Assembly (NCBI GenBank): GCA_015680685.1
Contig: MNCI01033354.1
Span: 662,062 to 726,061, forward strand
Origin: Gnetum montanum
Taxonomy: Eukaryota; Streptophyta; Gnetopsida; Gnetales; Gnetaceae
Length of the DNA stretch: 64,000 nucleotides
Reading direction: 5' to 3'
This document shows positions 36,683-46,963 of this stretch, piece by piece; position 1 is the first letter of the stretch; every line of letters starts with the position of its first letter. The notes under the pieces were generated by a model, which did not search any database, was not told the DNA's origin, and saw only the letters and a program-made list of their open reading frames with translations. The translations under genes and the position numbers were made by a program.

Positions 36683-38560
36683 TGATGAGTAGTGGAGTAT
36701 CCAACACCTAACCATATGAGATACGAGTGTTCACGCACAATCCTAGTCAAATTCCATAGAGAAGAGAATGTGATTATGTAAGTAATTAGTTAGAGTTTGC
36801 GATCGTTGTCTTCCCATGTGAGCTAGTAAATTCAATGTGTGGTTTAACTCACAATGAGGCATATGATAGATGATGTTGTATTGGCCATATTGCTTTTATC
36901 TAAAAAGAAGTAAAAGTAATAGTTTCTAAATCTAAGTGACAGTAAATGAAACTAATCTAGCCTATGCAATGAGCAACTGATCTTGATCTTTCATTCACAC
37001 CTTGGACTTCATGTAAGTATTACTAGGATTACCAAGTACCATGCTACTAGGCATACCAAGTGATAGTACCACTAGGTTACCAAGTAGCTATACTTAAGTG
37101 CTCAAGATCAGTCATACTCATTTCACGTAACAACATGAATAGTAAAGTTCATTGAAAGTAAATTAGTAACTATGAAAAAAATAAACATTAAACTAAATGA
37201 AAGAAAAAATAAAACTAAGTGTTTCTGTAATGATGGAAAGTAATCTTGATCTTTATTTTCAATCATGCAATGTGTCCAAGTACATCACACTTGAATAAAG
37301 ACTCCATTCAATCACTTAACATCACATTGCGGGCACACACTACTAAGTACTAAAAGCTAAAATTATAAAAATAAATTGAAAGAGTTTTTCTACTATGTTA
37401 TCAAATCTATTGTAGATCCATGCACCTAAGTGTTCCTTTTATAAGCTAGCATGCACCTTGCGATATCATTTATACAATAACATATCATGAGATATGATAA
37501 TTGATGAGTCATGAATTTGCTGGATGGGATATTGCAGCCGTGATATCACAACCCTGATATCATAGCTGTGATATCACAACCCTATTATATCAGTTGCCAT
37601 GATATCGCATGGGTCGCGATATCACGTACGTGATATCACATCCCCCGCGATATCGTGTCTTCCCTGCAATATCACGTACGTGATATCGCAGTGCACCGCA
37701 ATGTCTATAAATAAGATGCGGCATTCCCAGTTTTGGGCATCCCAGTTAGATTATAGTGAAACTCTGGCAATTTGATTCCTCCAAAGTTAGTTTATTTTTT
37801 TCTGGTGTATGCCCGCAGTGTGGTGAATGTAATTGTATGATGTCTTTATTCGAGTGTGACGTACTTGGACACGCACATGACCAGCAATAAAGATCGAGAT
37901 TACTTCATCATTGCAGCATTCACTTATTTATTTTTTTGTTATTTCTTTGATGTTATTTACTATTTTCTCTCTCACCCTTAAACTCCTAGAAGCGGAACAA
38001 GTATGACTTGATTACAAGCATTTAAGTGTAACTACTTGGTAGCCCAGTGGCGTTGCTAGGATCTGCGCTTGGTGATCCCAGTGGCATATTTGGGATCTAT
38101 GCTTGGTAATCCTAGTGGCGTACCTAGGATCTGTGCTTGGTAGTCCCAGTGGTCATCGTGCACGAAGTCCAAGATGTGTACGGTTGATCAAGGAATCGGT
38201 TGCTCGTCGCACTTAGGCTAGATTAGATTCTCTTACCCTTTCTCTCCTAGCTTAGCTTAGTTAATATCATTTTCCACTACCTTCAGGAGTAGCATTAGAA
38301 TTAGGAACACATCATACACCTCATCTAGACTAAACCATACGTGACATATCTAATAACTAGTCCAAGTGGGAAGACAACGAACTGCAACCTAAGGATAACT
38401 ATCTAGGTGCCACAACTAGTCCATCTGTAGAGTTTGACCAGATCATGCGTGCTATGCTCATTTCATATGGTTGAGTGTAGGGGTATCTCTCCACTCATCA
38501 ATAATGTATCTACGACATCACAGATACGATATCGTTACTAAAATTTTTTTGACTTTATTA
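36683..38560 (-). repeat. Element D 5' LTR, split by solo LTR E
   Basis: The LTR is in two parts, 36683-37501 and 38506-38560 (about 874 bp joined), matching the intact 864-bp 3' LTR at 19119-19982. The inserted block is solo LTR E with its duplicated ATAAT. On the minus strand it begins TAATAAAGTC (family start TGATAAAG) and ends ACTACTCATCA. TATAAAAG lies at about 37440 in minus sense. Confidence 0.88.
37502..38500 (+). mobile_element. Solo LTR E (999 bp) with perfect TSD and GATATC palindrome array
   Basis: Starts TGATGAGTCA, ends CCACTCATCA and is flanked by ATAAT at 37497-37501 and 38501-38505. It sits alone inside the 5' LTR of element D, so it is what remains after LTR-LTR recombination. 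The first 204 bp hold eight GATATC sites in about 170 bp, including a 20-bp perfect palindrome at 37618-37637 and an 18-bp one at 37669-37686, both centred on CACGTACGTG. TATAAATAAG follows at 37706. Three copies of a 34-bp unit (GTGGCGTTGCTAGGATCTGC and variants) lie at about 38047-38150. Confidence 0.93.
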
Positions 38561-38565
38561 ATATG

Positions 38566-41180
38566 TACACATCTTGGTAGGTTATATTATGGGAAAATTT
38601 GCAATACAAAGCCATGTAGATACATCTTCTATTAATAACAAAGTTGTACTAGGTGCTCATTTAGTCCTCTTTCCAAGGGATGAATACTAGTAGATTACAA
38701 ATTCTCTACGATAGAAACTTTGTTATCTTCTTCATTTCTTGTGGAAAGTAGATTGTATGTATGATATAGTGGGTTTTCCCACTAGTGACATGTGATCTAT
38801 AGTAGTTACTTGATCTTTGAGATCAACATCTTTTTCACTCATGTTAGGGATACCAATAAGGGAACCCCTACACCTAGATCTATTTTATTTTTAGCATTGA
38901 ATCTTCAAACCTCTCTCTTACAAATGTGAAAACCACATGGTGTATCGTGAGAATTCCCGTGCAAGTAATTACCAATGTTAGATTTATGATGGATTCACTA
39001 TAATCTTGAACATCTAAAATTATCAATTTTTTTCTTAATGGTGTTAATCACATTGTGAATGTCTATTAGAGACTTTAAGTAATCTATGTAATTAACCAGT
39101 TATAGCTCAATATCATTGTTGTAGGTATTATTATTGTTATTATCGATTGATGTTAATGCTTATTGTATACAATATCATCTAACTTGTTGGATTGCTTCTT
39201 TTCTATAATAATTGAGTAATCCCAGCAACATAATTCTTATTTTCTAGTAAGCTCACTACCTTATTGCCAAAGCTAAATTAGTTCCTAGGGAATTTGATGA
39301 TTCATTACATTGCTTCCTTCTTAGTTCCTTTTTCTTTTCAACCTCTTATCTTCAAAATTCCTTGATGTTGAGCTCTTCAATTCTTCTATATTGATACAAT
39401 TAATATCAAGTCATCGGTTATTGTACTTCAATGTTGAGACTAAGATTGAATGTAGTCATAGACATTGAAGGTGTAGATAATCATAACATCCTTAAACTAA
39501 TTATGCATATAAACTATAAAATGAAAACATCAAATGTGGTGGCATATAAGTGATTATCAATTTAAAAATAAGATTATAAGAATTAGTGATAACTAACAAA
39601 TGGTTGTAACACAAAATATTATTTGTTCTAATTATAAACAAATGTTCCTAGTACATGCTAATTAAACAATGTACACTAAGATCAATGTTTTTTTGGAATT
39701 TACAAATATGCTTAAAAGGATACAAATTAAATAATTTCCATCATGAACATACTAATTTAGCTTAAACTTTTGTAGGAAATCCCATATTTACTCTATCTTT
39801 ACGTTAAACCTTGAACAAATAATCAATAAGTAAAATGAAAATAATACATATATAAGTAAAAAGAACTTTCACAGTGACCATGACTATTATTATTTTTTCT
39901 ATCATTCAACATGATAATTTAGGGTTTAGGGTTTAGGGTAGATTTAATGAATTGAGACCAAGTGTGTTGTATTGACAAAGGTTATAGTATATCAAAAGCT
40001 ATTGCACGTCAATACAACATAAAAGAAAATCACTTTCGCATGTAAAAAGAGAACATAAACATATAGAGTAATATTTAAACATGTTGGTCTTTAGAAGACA
40101 TGGTTTCAATTTTTACGTTGATATGTATATTAATGTAACCTTGATAGAAGAAAATTGTGGAGGCTCTACGATTATGAAAGATGGTTTTATGTTGAAGTTA
40201 TGTAAATGTAACATTAATAAACCATATTTTTATGTCTTGTTGACATTATAGAAATGAATGATAATAGAATATCTTCTTAACATTTATATCAATGCCAACT
40301 CAACACATTGGTTGATAATACGTACATGCATAAATCTATATGCTCCATCATTTCCAAGAAGAAAAGAAAACTTGCAAATTATAATTTTCATATATCCATG
40401 TTTTTTAAAAAACATCAACTTAGACCCCTTTTTATATAAATACAATGAAGAAGAAATCATCATAATAATGTAACTATGAAAAGTATAACTACAGTTAACA
40501 TTATGCATACTGTCTCATATGTGTTAAGGAATGATTAAGGTTGCAAGTCCACGAATAGATATCAAAGTTCTATTTGTAGCAACATTCATGTCAATACATT
40601 ATTTATAGAATATAATTATGTTGATGTTAAATTCGTTGTGATGAATACAAGATTGAATGTTGTTTCTTTGCATTTACAACTAGGAAAGGGAGAAAAAAAT
40701 CCATACCATTTTAAAAACTCATCCCACATAAAACTTAATGGTTAAATATTTCATCCACTATCCATTGTCATTTTTTCCCAAAAGATCTAGTTTGCAAGCA
40801 ATTAACCATTACACCTCTTTAGGACGTGTAGTTTAAGGGAATTCTTTAATTCTTGTGAGCTTTTAGAAGATGGCTTATCCATCGTGATTGTAGATATTCA
40901 AACATAAATATTTAACTTTTTTAAGTCTATGAAATAAGCATGAACAATGTTGACCACCATAGAGGAATTCTAGAGAGACTTAATAAAAAATAAGGATAAC
41001 ATGCCCTCCCATTGCACATAACAAACATTTACTTGATCAAAAGTTAAGGACTTAACCAAGGGACACTGTGCAAGGAAGTATAAAATAATTATAAATTGTT
41101 TTGTATTGAGTATATCATTTATTTGCAATGGTCTTAATTTCTAAAACCATGGCAACAATTCAAAAATAGGATTGTATGTG
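38566..41180. other. Anonymous AT-rich DNA
   Basis: No coding domain is recognised on either strand. It contains the telomere-type triplet at 39918 listed separately. Confidence 0.5.
39918..39938 (+). repeat. Interstitial telomere-type repeat, three TTTAGGG units
   Basis: Three perfect tandem copies of the plant telomere heptamer are followed by TAGATTT. They are too few to act as a telomere. Most likely a chance or repair-derived insertion, or a telo-box. Confidence 0.85.
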
Positions 41181-41189
41181 GTGTGTGTA

Positions 41190-41581
41190 TTGATGTGAGC
41201 CAAAATTCATGGTTTTACATTTAGAATATGCCAAAATTATTTTTAGCAAAAATATTTTTTTACTATTTTTAAGCAACCTATCTTAAGGATTTCCAAAAAC
41301 GTATAAGGTAGACCTAAGGCATATTGTTTTGTTGTTGTTGTATTGTAAAGAAGATGTTTTCTATAGAATATATTCTTACTTTTACAAATGAAATTCTTCA
41401 TTACTCTAGACATATGCATTCTACCAAATCACATAAAATCTCTATGCCTTTGTTCTTTTTTGCTTTGGTTTCTTCATTGTTTAATCATTATTCTTTTTAT
41501 GTTTCTTCTCAGTTCTTTGTTTGGAATTCTTCCTTCTATCCATCATTTGATCCTTGAATTTCTTCACGAAATTTTATAACA
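41190..41581 (+). repeat. Probable 5' LTR of a Ty1/copia element (left end unresolved)
   Basis: The right edge is set at CA (41580-41581) immediately before a decayed copia primer site. Upstream sequence is AT-rich with no ORF. The left TG end was not identified, so the start given is a guess. Confidence 0.4.
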
Positions 41582-41583
41582 AT

Positions 41584-41595
41584 TAGTATTAGAGT
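41584..41595 (+). other. Copia primer-binding site, decayed
   Basis: TAGTATTAGAGT equals TGGTATCAGAGC, the plant copia initiator-tRNA-Met site, with one G-to-A and two C-to-T changes. All three are transitions of the kind produced by cytosine deamination. Confidence 0.65.
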
Positions 41596-41642
41596 AAGTA
41601 GTGGGATATAGTTGTAAAAGAATAACCCATAAGGTCTCAAAT

Positions 41643-42332
41643 ACAAAGTTTAGGATAGATAAGTTTAATGATAAGAACAACTTTGGGTTGTAGTAGATTA
41701 AGGTCAAGGATTTGCTTATTTAGTAAGGTTTGCACAAGGAATTATAGGAGAAAGTGAAGAAACCCCAAAAAAACATTAGATAAAAGAATGGAGGATTTAG
41801 ATCTAAGGGCTCACATAACCATTTTCTTATGTCTTACAGATCAAGTCTTATTCAATATTGCAAAGGAGGATCCAACCCATACATTGTGGAATAAGCTAGA
41901 GGGCTTGTATATAACAAAACCCCTCACAAACAAGCTATATTGAAGTTGGAGCTCTATGAATTTAAATTGAATGAAGAAATATCTATTATGAACCACTTTA
42001 ATGTTCTCAATGAGCTTATCTACCATCTATCTAGTATTGAGATGCAAGTTCAAAAAGAAGATCAAGCCCTCATCCTCTTAAAATCTCTCCTACCATCATA
42101 CAAACCTCTTACAACTATGGTGCTCTATGGAAAGAATACCATAGAGCTAGAGGTGGTGATTGTAGTACTTCTTTCAAAAGAAAGGATGGATGGCTTAGAT
42201 GTAGAAACATCTAAAGAAGACTTGACAATTATAGGATGCATGATGGATAATCAAGGTTTTTCCAAATCAAAGGTGAAATTTTCCTATCAAAAGAAAGGAT
42301 GCATGATGCATGATGTGTCCATACCATCCTAA
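41643..42332 (+). pseudogene. gag: Ty1/copia gag remnant
   Basis: A structural protein fragment. The start region reads FRIDKFNDKNNFGL, two stops, IKVKDLLI, two stops, GLHKEL. In intact plant copia Gags the stop pairs are WQ and QQ. After a frame change, LWNKLEGLYITKPLTNKL (about 41887-41940) and LELYEFKLNEEISIMNHFN lead into VLNELIYHLSSIEMQV and LILLKSLLPSYKPL, the UBN2-type gag domain. Near 42285 the text KFSYQKKGCMMHD is a zinc knuckle (C-x2-C-x4-H-x4-C) whose cysteines are lost. The remainder of the element is not visible; element A begins 230 bp later. Confidence 0.8.
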
Positions 42333-42555
42333 AGCAATCATCCATGCATGACCTTTGACTGATCCATGACAAAGCTCACTAACCCTACCACCTAGTTTAG
42401 GGTAAGAACCATTGCATTTTATTATTATTATTATTATTCCTTTAATTTTTATGTTAACCAATATTGCATGTACCTTTCGTTATATACCTAACATTACAGA
42501 TCAAGTAGTTAGCTTAAGGAGATTAAAGCTTGTGATTTTTTACTTTGAATCCTTA
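42333..42555. other. Short flank left of element A
   Basis: Holds a (TAT)n microsatellite at about 42420-42438 and otherwise nothing recognisable. It is too short and diverged to show whether the copia element continued through it. Confidence 0.5.
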
Positions 42556-42560
42556 AACTT

Positions 42561-43343
42561 TGATGAGTCGCGATATTGCATCCGCCCTGCGATATCGCGT
42601 CCTGCCTCATCTTCTATAAATAAGAGGCGGTGCCTTTGTTCTGGGGGGAGTTAGACTTAGACCCTTAGCTAAACTCTTACAGTTTTACCATTCTAGAGTT
42701 AGAATAATTTCTATGTGTCTGCAGTAGGAGTCTTAAAGTGAACAGATCTTTATTTGAGAAAATTGTACCAGAGCACACATTTTTGTACGGCAATAAAGAC
42801 GAACTTTATGATAAACCTTACAGCATATGGATTAAGCTAAATAGTAATTAATTATTTTTGAATGTTTAAATGCTTTCATAGTTAATTAATATCTCAACCC
42901 TTGACTCTCCTAGTTAAGTACACTCAGTCTGACCACTTCGAGCATGTGTGTAGCACTTGGTAACTCAGTAACGATTAGCGTTTGGTAATCCCAGCAACGT
43001 TGCACTGGTTCAAGATGTGTGCAGCAAGTGGGAACGGATACTGGTGTTAGGAACAATTAGAACTTAGTTAGTGAATAGTTAATGAAAGTTAGTGACTTAG
43101 TTCTCCTTACCTTTCCCTATTAGCATAAGACATTAAAAAGATAAAAGCTATAAAAATCATACACCTCAAGCTTACTTAATCATACAACCATGACAATACA
43201 AGTAAGTTTGGGAAGACAGTGATTGATTAACCTTGAGTGTTCCATTAAGGAGTGTAAGAACTTAGTCCTTGGAGTTTGATCGGATCGCGTGTGAAATGCT
43301 TGTATTTGTATGGTTGAGTGTAGGGGTACCTCGCCACTCATCA
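42561..43343 (+). repeat. Element A 5' LTR (783 bp)
   Basis: Starts TGATGAGTCG, ends CGCCACTCATCA. TATAAATAAG is at 42615, only 54 bp in. The short upstream part holds GCGATATTGC and the perfect palindrome GCGATATCGC. AATAAAGAC near 42792 is a likely polyadenylation signal. Compared with the 3' LTR it lacks one GATATC unit. Confidence 0.93.
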
Positions 43344-43344
43344 T

Positions 43345-43362
43345 TGGCACTGTTGCTGGGGA
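43345..43362 (+). other. Element A primer-binding site
   Basis: TGGCACTGTTGCTGGGGA begins one base after the LTR. It is the clearest copy of this site in the window apart from that of F. Confidence 0.82.
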
Positions 43363-43463
43363 CTTAGTTGTTTGTGCACTATGTAGAACATAGGAAATCA
43401 TCCATATCATTGGAACGCTAGAACAAACCCTTAGGGTTAATCAAGGAAAGATAAGACAACAGT

Positions 43464-45960
43464 AAATTGCACACCAAACAAGACGAAAATTTCTTCTTCT
43501 TCGCACAAGAGCACTTCACCGCCTAGGACTAAACAAGAGACAGTCGCCAGCATAACACACGTAACCAAGATCCACTAGTTCCTCAACAATTTTAGGTAGT
43601 ATATACTCATCATAATGAGTATGTACCCAATTTCACCTTTATTCTCCACCAAGATGAACAACTGCATTGGAGAGCCTTGGAGGGTAACATAGTGTTGCCT
43701 CCAGACCGATCAATCCCCAACATGCTCCTTCGTGCTCTCACATGAATAGGCATGCCACTTTTATATGCGGAATACGTTGTATGTGATCATGACACAAGGG
43801 ACTATCATCCCATAGAAGCGCAACATCAACGGGACTTGCGACAGGAGAGATATCATACGTCCTCAAAGGGTAAATGGTCCCATAATGCTCCACATGTCTT
43901 GAGCGAAATTGAGGATGATGAACTAGTTTCAACAGGTTCCTCACCAAATGATGTTCCCCCTCCTAACGATGGTTAGGAGATGACATATTAGAACCTACAC
44001 TCCATGATTCACAACCCTGGTTCTGATACCCACGAACATGAAGTGTTCAAAGAAGGAACACAACCGCATGATAAGGGTGGACGTTCTAATCATGATCACA
44101 ATCGTGGTTGAGACCACAGAAGAGAAGGTAGAAAACACCATAATGGAAATGGTTCTCCTTCTTCTTCACCTTCATTGTCACGTTCACTCTCTTCTTCAGT
44201 GTCTAGATGCAGTCATAAGGAAACTAGCTATGAGGATAAAGGAAAACAGAGTGAAAAACATCAACGAGATAGTCGAGAATGAGGACAAGGGCACTCTAAG
44301 GAATCAAGGCATGCAAGAAGGGAGAGTAGGGAATTGTGTAGACACCATAGATGCTATGAACGAGATGATCACGAAGAACCCCTACTCGCAACTAGAAGCA
44401 TGCCAGATATAACGAAGGCCATAAGAGTTCCCACAAGGCACCAAAAAGAAAATAGGATCACAAGGTTATACATGAATAACATCTCATGATTTGAGGGGGG
44501 ATACAACACTGATCCTCAAAATCATTTACAAGCATTCCACGATGCATGTGCCTTGCAGAACATAGAAAATGAATGGAAAAAACTAAGGTTGTTCCCAAGG
44601 ACACTAGTGAAAGAAGCTAAAAGTTGGTACCAGTCCTTAGAACCGGAATCCATTCGAAGGTGGAGTACAATGTTAGAACTATTTAATAATAAGTACCAAA
44701 CATACTCCTGAGTGTCTAACCTATGAAAGCAAATCCAAGGATGGAAGCAAGGAAATCATGAACCCTTGGATGCTGCCATGGGCCACTATTACATTGTTGC
44801 CCTAGCCATGGTTATTTGCAGCGGGATCAACTACACCATCTCGTAGATGGACTTAGGCATGAAACAAGGAGAACCCTTGGAACATATGTCCAAGGGAGAT
44901 TATTAGAGCTTAGGTCTCATTAGGTTCATAGATTGCTAGAGCAAGTGGCCAAGGTATAATGGGAGCTACATAAGAGAGAAAGTGCAGAAGAGTACAATCA
45001 AGATCCTTCCCTCCGAAAAAGGGGAGTGAGATTCTATGAGGAGGAGGAAGAGTCACCACTCAAAGAGATGGTGAATAGGAAAACTTTGCTACTCCAAAAG
45101 TTAATAATAGAAGTATCGAGAAAGGTAGACCAAATGTGGGACTCCCTGGATAGTAGGTTTGAAATTGTTCTTAAAATTGTAGAGGAGTCTAGAGAGCGAG
45201 GTAGTGACCATGACAAAAAGAAAAAGAGAGAAGTGGACAAAGCACGTAACAAAGGTAAGGGCAAAATGGCCATCATCGAAGAGGCTGTGGATTCAAAAAT
45301 GAATGATGACAGTGGATGTGAGATATGCTAATATGACTATCCTAAGGGATGTTGCCCAGTGATCTCACATCTACAAGAGTCTGGGGTGTATGCACTAAAC
45401 CCACAACTTAATAAATGGCAAGGACCTTGACGGTTACCTTATCCCCAAGGTAACCTAAGGCAGTTTCACCAACCTTCAACATATTACCCAAGTGGAACTC
45501 TACCACAACCCGTTGAGCAACATCAATAGTGGCAATACCCACAATCATGGGGGATGCCACCACCAAGGCAACAATACCCCTACTGGCAACCAAACCCATA
45601 TGGCTACTACGTGCAGCATCTGATCTCTCCACATGACTCTGTTAGTCACATGACACCATAAAATCACTACTAAGCTTGGGAGTATTATAGGACTCCTTCT
45701 CCTAGGGGAGATAACCCACAAACATACCATCCTTCGAATCCATCTGCAACTCTCACATCGATAGCTCCATTACCACCCACTCCAGAAATGCAAGGGGAAC
45801 TCCCTACTCAATCACAACAACGCAATGCCACAAGGGTTGTAAATACTCAACCCACTATTGGTTCTGACAACCGTATAGTAAGATGACCTTTCTTCAGAAC
45901 CAATAGTCCAACCAAGCCCTCACAACCACAAGCCGTTGAACCTCTGAATGCCTCTCCATC
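43464..45960 (+). pseudogene. gag: Element A gag polyprotein, degraded
   Basis: The expected start, seen in B as ATG at about 58800, is not ATG here. The N-terminal block reads NFTFILHQDEQLHWRALEGN (43631-43690). VCDHDTRDYHPIEAQHQ follows, then a basic/acidic R-H-D-rich stretch (about 44040-44400) that could bind nucleic acid. The gag domain is at 44470-44710: FEGGYNTDPQNHLQAFHDA, VKEAKSWYQSLEPESIRRWS and ELFNNKYQTYS. A charged segment at 45026-45331 (MRFYEEEEESPLKEM... KKKKREVDKARNKGKGK) is probably coiled coil and ends at CEIC, then YDYPKGCC, a possible cysteine knuckle. A P/Q/Y-rich tail follows to about 45780. Stops and at least two frameshifts interrupt it. Confidence 0.82.
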
Positions 45961-46059
45961 AAATAAGGCTTCAAAGCTCCCTTCAAACCAAACACCGAGC
46001 TCAATGCATATGGTTATGTTAACACATGTCATTATCGACTAGATTAAGGTGGGCCACCT

Positions 46060-46564
46060 TCCCAAGAAATTCTCTAATCCTAGAAACCCTCTAATCTATC
46101 TCCAAGTCACTGGGAATGAACCATGTAAAGCTCTTCTAGACTCAGGTTCCAAAGTCAACCTAATATCACAAGAGATGTACAAAGCTTGGAACCTGCCTCC
46201 ATTAAGAAAGATTAATATTCACCTATAGTTGGCCGACCAGTCCATCATTGTCCCCTTGGGACTAGTGGAGGACATCATTACCACTATGTGTGGGTGGTCA
46301 TATCCATCTAATTTCCTAGTGATACAAGTAAATAATGATAAAGGTGACTTCCTAATAATAATGGGAAGGGCATGGCTAAGTACTGTAGATGCATGTCTAG
46401 GAATCCATGATCTTTCCCTAGAAATATCTAAGGAGAACAATTTTGGGAAGATCGAGAAGAAGACAATTCCATGCATTGCATATAGTGATACAAGGTGCAA
46501 TTGCATGCAGAAATCATGGGTTGGGAAAAGTTTAACATTGCCTGCATGTGACCGGTATGCATAA
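46060..46564 (+). pseudogene. Element A retropepsin-like protease, best preserved in the window
   Basis: This would process Gag. It reads NPLIYLQVTGN-style sequence, then ALLDSGSKVNLISQEMYKAW, with the catalytic D-S-G at 46139-46147 intact. An open frame from 46229 contains QSIIVPLGLVEDIITTMCGW, FLVIQVNNDKGDFLIIMGRA (the IxGRxWL motif at about 46355-46378) and LGIHDLSLEISKENNF. One stop (TAG near 46227) separates the D-S-G half from the IMGRAWL half, so a single nonsense change accounts for most of the damage. It lies directly upstream of the truncated pol end. Homologues in B, C and D have altered D-S-G motifs. Confidence 0.85.
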
Positions 46565-46639
46565 GACCTTAACCTAAAAAAGTGCCTATATGTAGTAGCC
46601 ACATGACAAAGAGACACCTAGTGGCTAATAGCTGATCAA

Positions 46640-46963
46640 GTGAACAACTCAATAACGTGCATGGAACTAACTGAGGGGATAACTAGTGCTTACATTGAAA
46701 GCATAGATGCACTGGAGCATGATCGTTGCCAACTTCCAAGCTTTAACCTAGAAAACATCAACTGGGGAAAGTTGGAAATCCCTAAAAAGTTAGGCAAAAA
46801 CTTTAATAAGAAATTACTAGTCAATGTGCAACAGACCAAACTTTTCATGAACTTAGAACGGCCAATGCACATAAGACATATAAGAAGGAATGACCCTACT
46901 CATTATTTTGGATCTCCCCCTTCCAACTCAGTCATGAGGGAGATGTCCACCTTTGCTAATTAA
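46640..46963 (+). pseudogene. Element A junction ORF: pre-RT linker fused to the pol C-terminus
   Basis: A 107-codon open frame. Its first half (MELTEGITSAYIESIDALEH, then LPSFNLENINWGKLEI) matches the linker between PR and RT in element B (about 55925-56040). Its second half (NKKLLVNVQQTKLF, then DPTHYFGSPPSNSVMREMST) matches the extreme C-terminus of B pol (about 53580-53740). RT, RNase H and integrase, over 2 kb in B, are therefore removed between about codons 45 and 55, and the frame is kept. Stop at 46961-46963. It may be a chance open frame, but in-frame joining and length make it worth noting. Confidence 0.8.

Larger units (their letters stand above)
19119..38560 (-). mobile_element. 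Element D: Athila/Tat-like Ty3/gypsy, complete ends, interrupted by C and E
   Basis: This is a minus-strand LTR retrotransposon running from 38560 to 19119. Parts in element order: 5' LTR (38560-36683), primer site (36681-36664), gag (from 36544), PR (33900-33366), RT (25060-24030), non-coding spacer, an extra ORF (22334-20190), polypurine tract (19996-19983) and 3' LTR (19982-19119). Flanking pentamers are ATATG (38561) and ATATC (19114), four of five matching. Element C plus its TSD copy (8300 bp) and solo LTR E plus its TSD copy (1004 bp) are later insertions. Removing them leaves about 10.1 kb. RNase H and integrase are absent, and the spacer contains a short assembly gap. Confidence 0.85.

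Noticed and set aside
40258-40508. Overlapping short ORFs on both strands
   Set aside because: AT-rich chance frames with no motif or conservation signal.
41324-41579. Overlapping 77- and 63-codon hydrophobic ORFs
   Set aside because: They lie in the presumed copia LTR and are T-rich; no motif supports a protein.
44038-44412. 124-codon ORF in element A
   Set aside because: It lies out of frame with gag; the gag frame over the same bases matches the R/H/D-rich region of element B gag.
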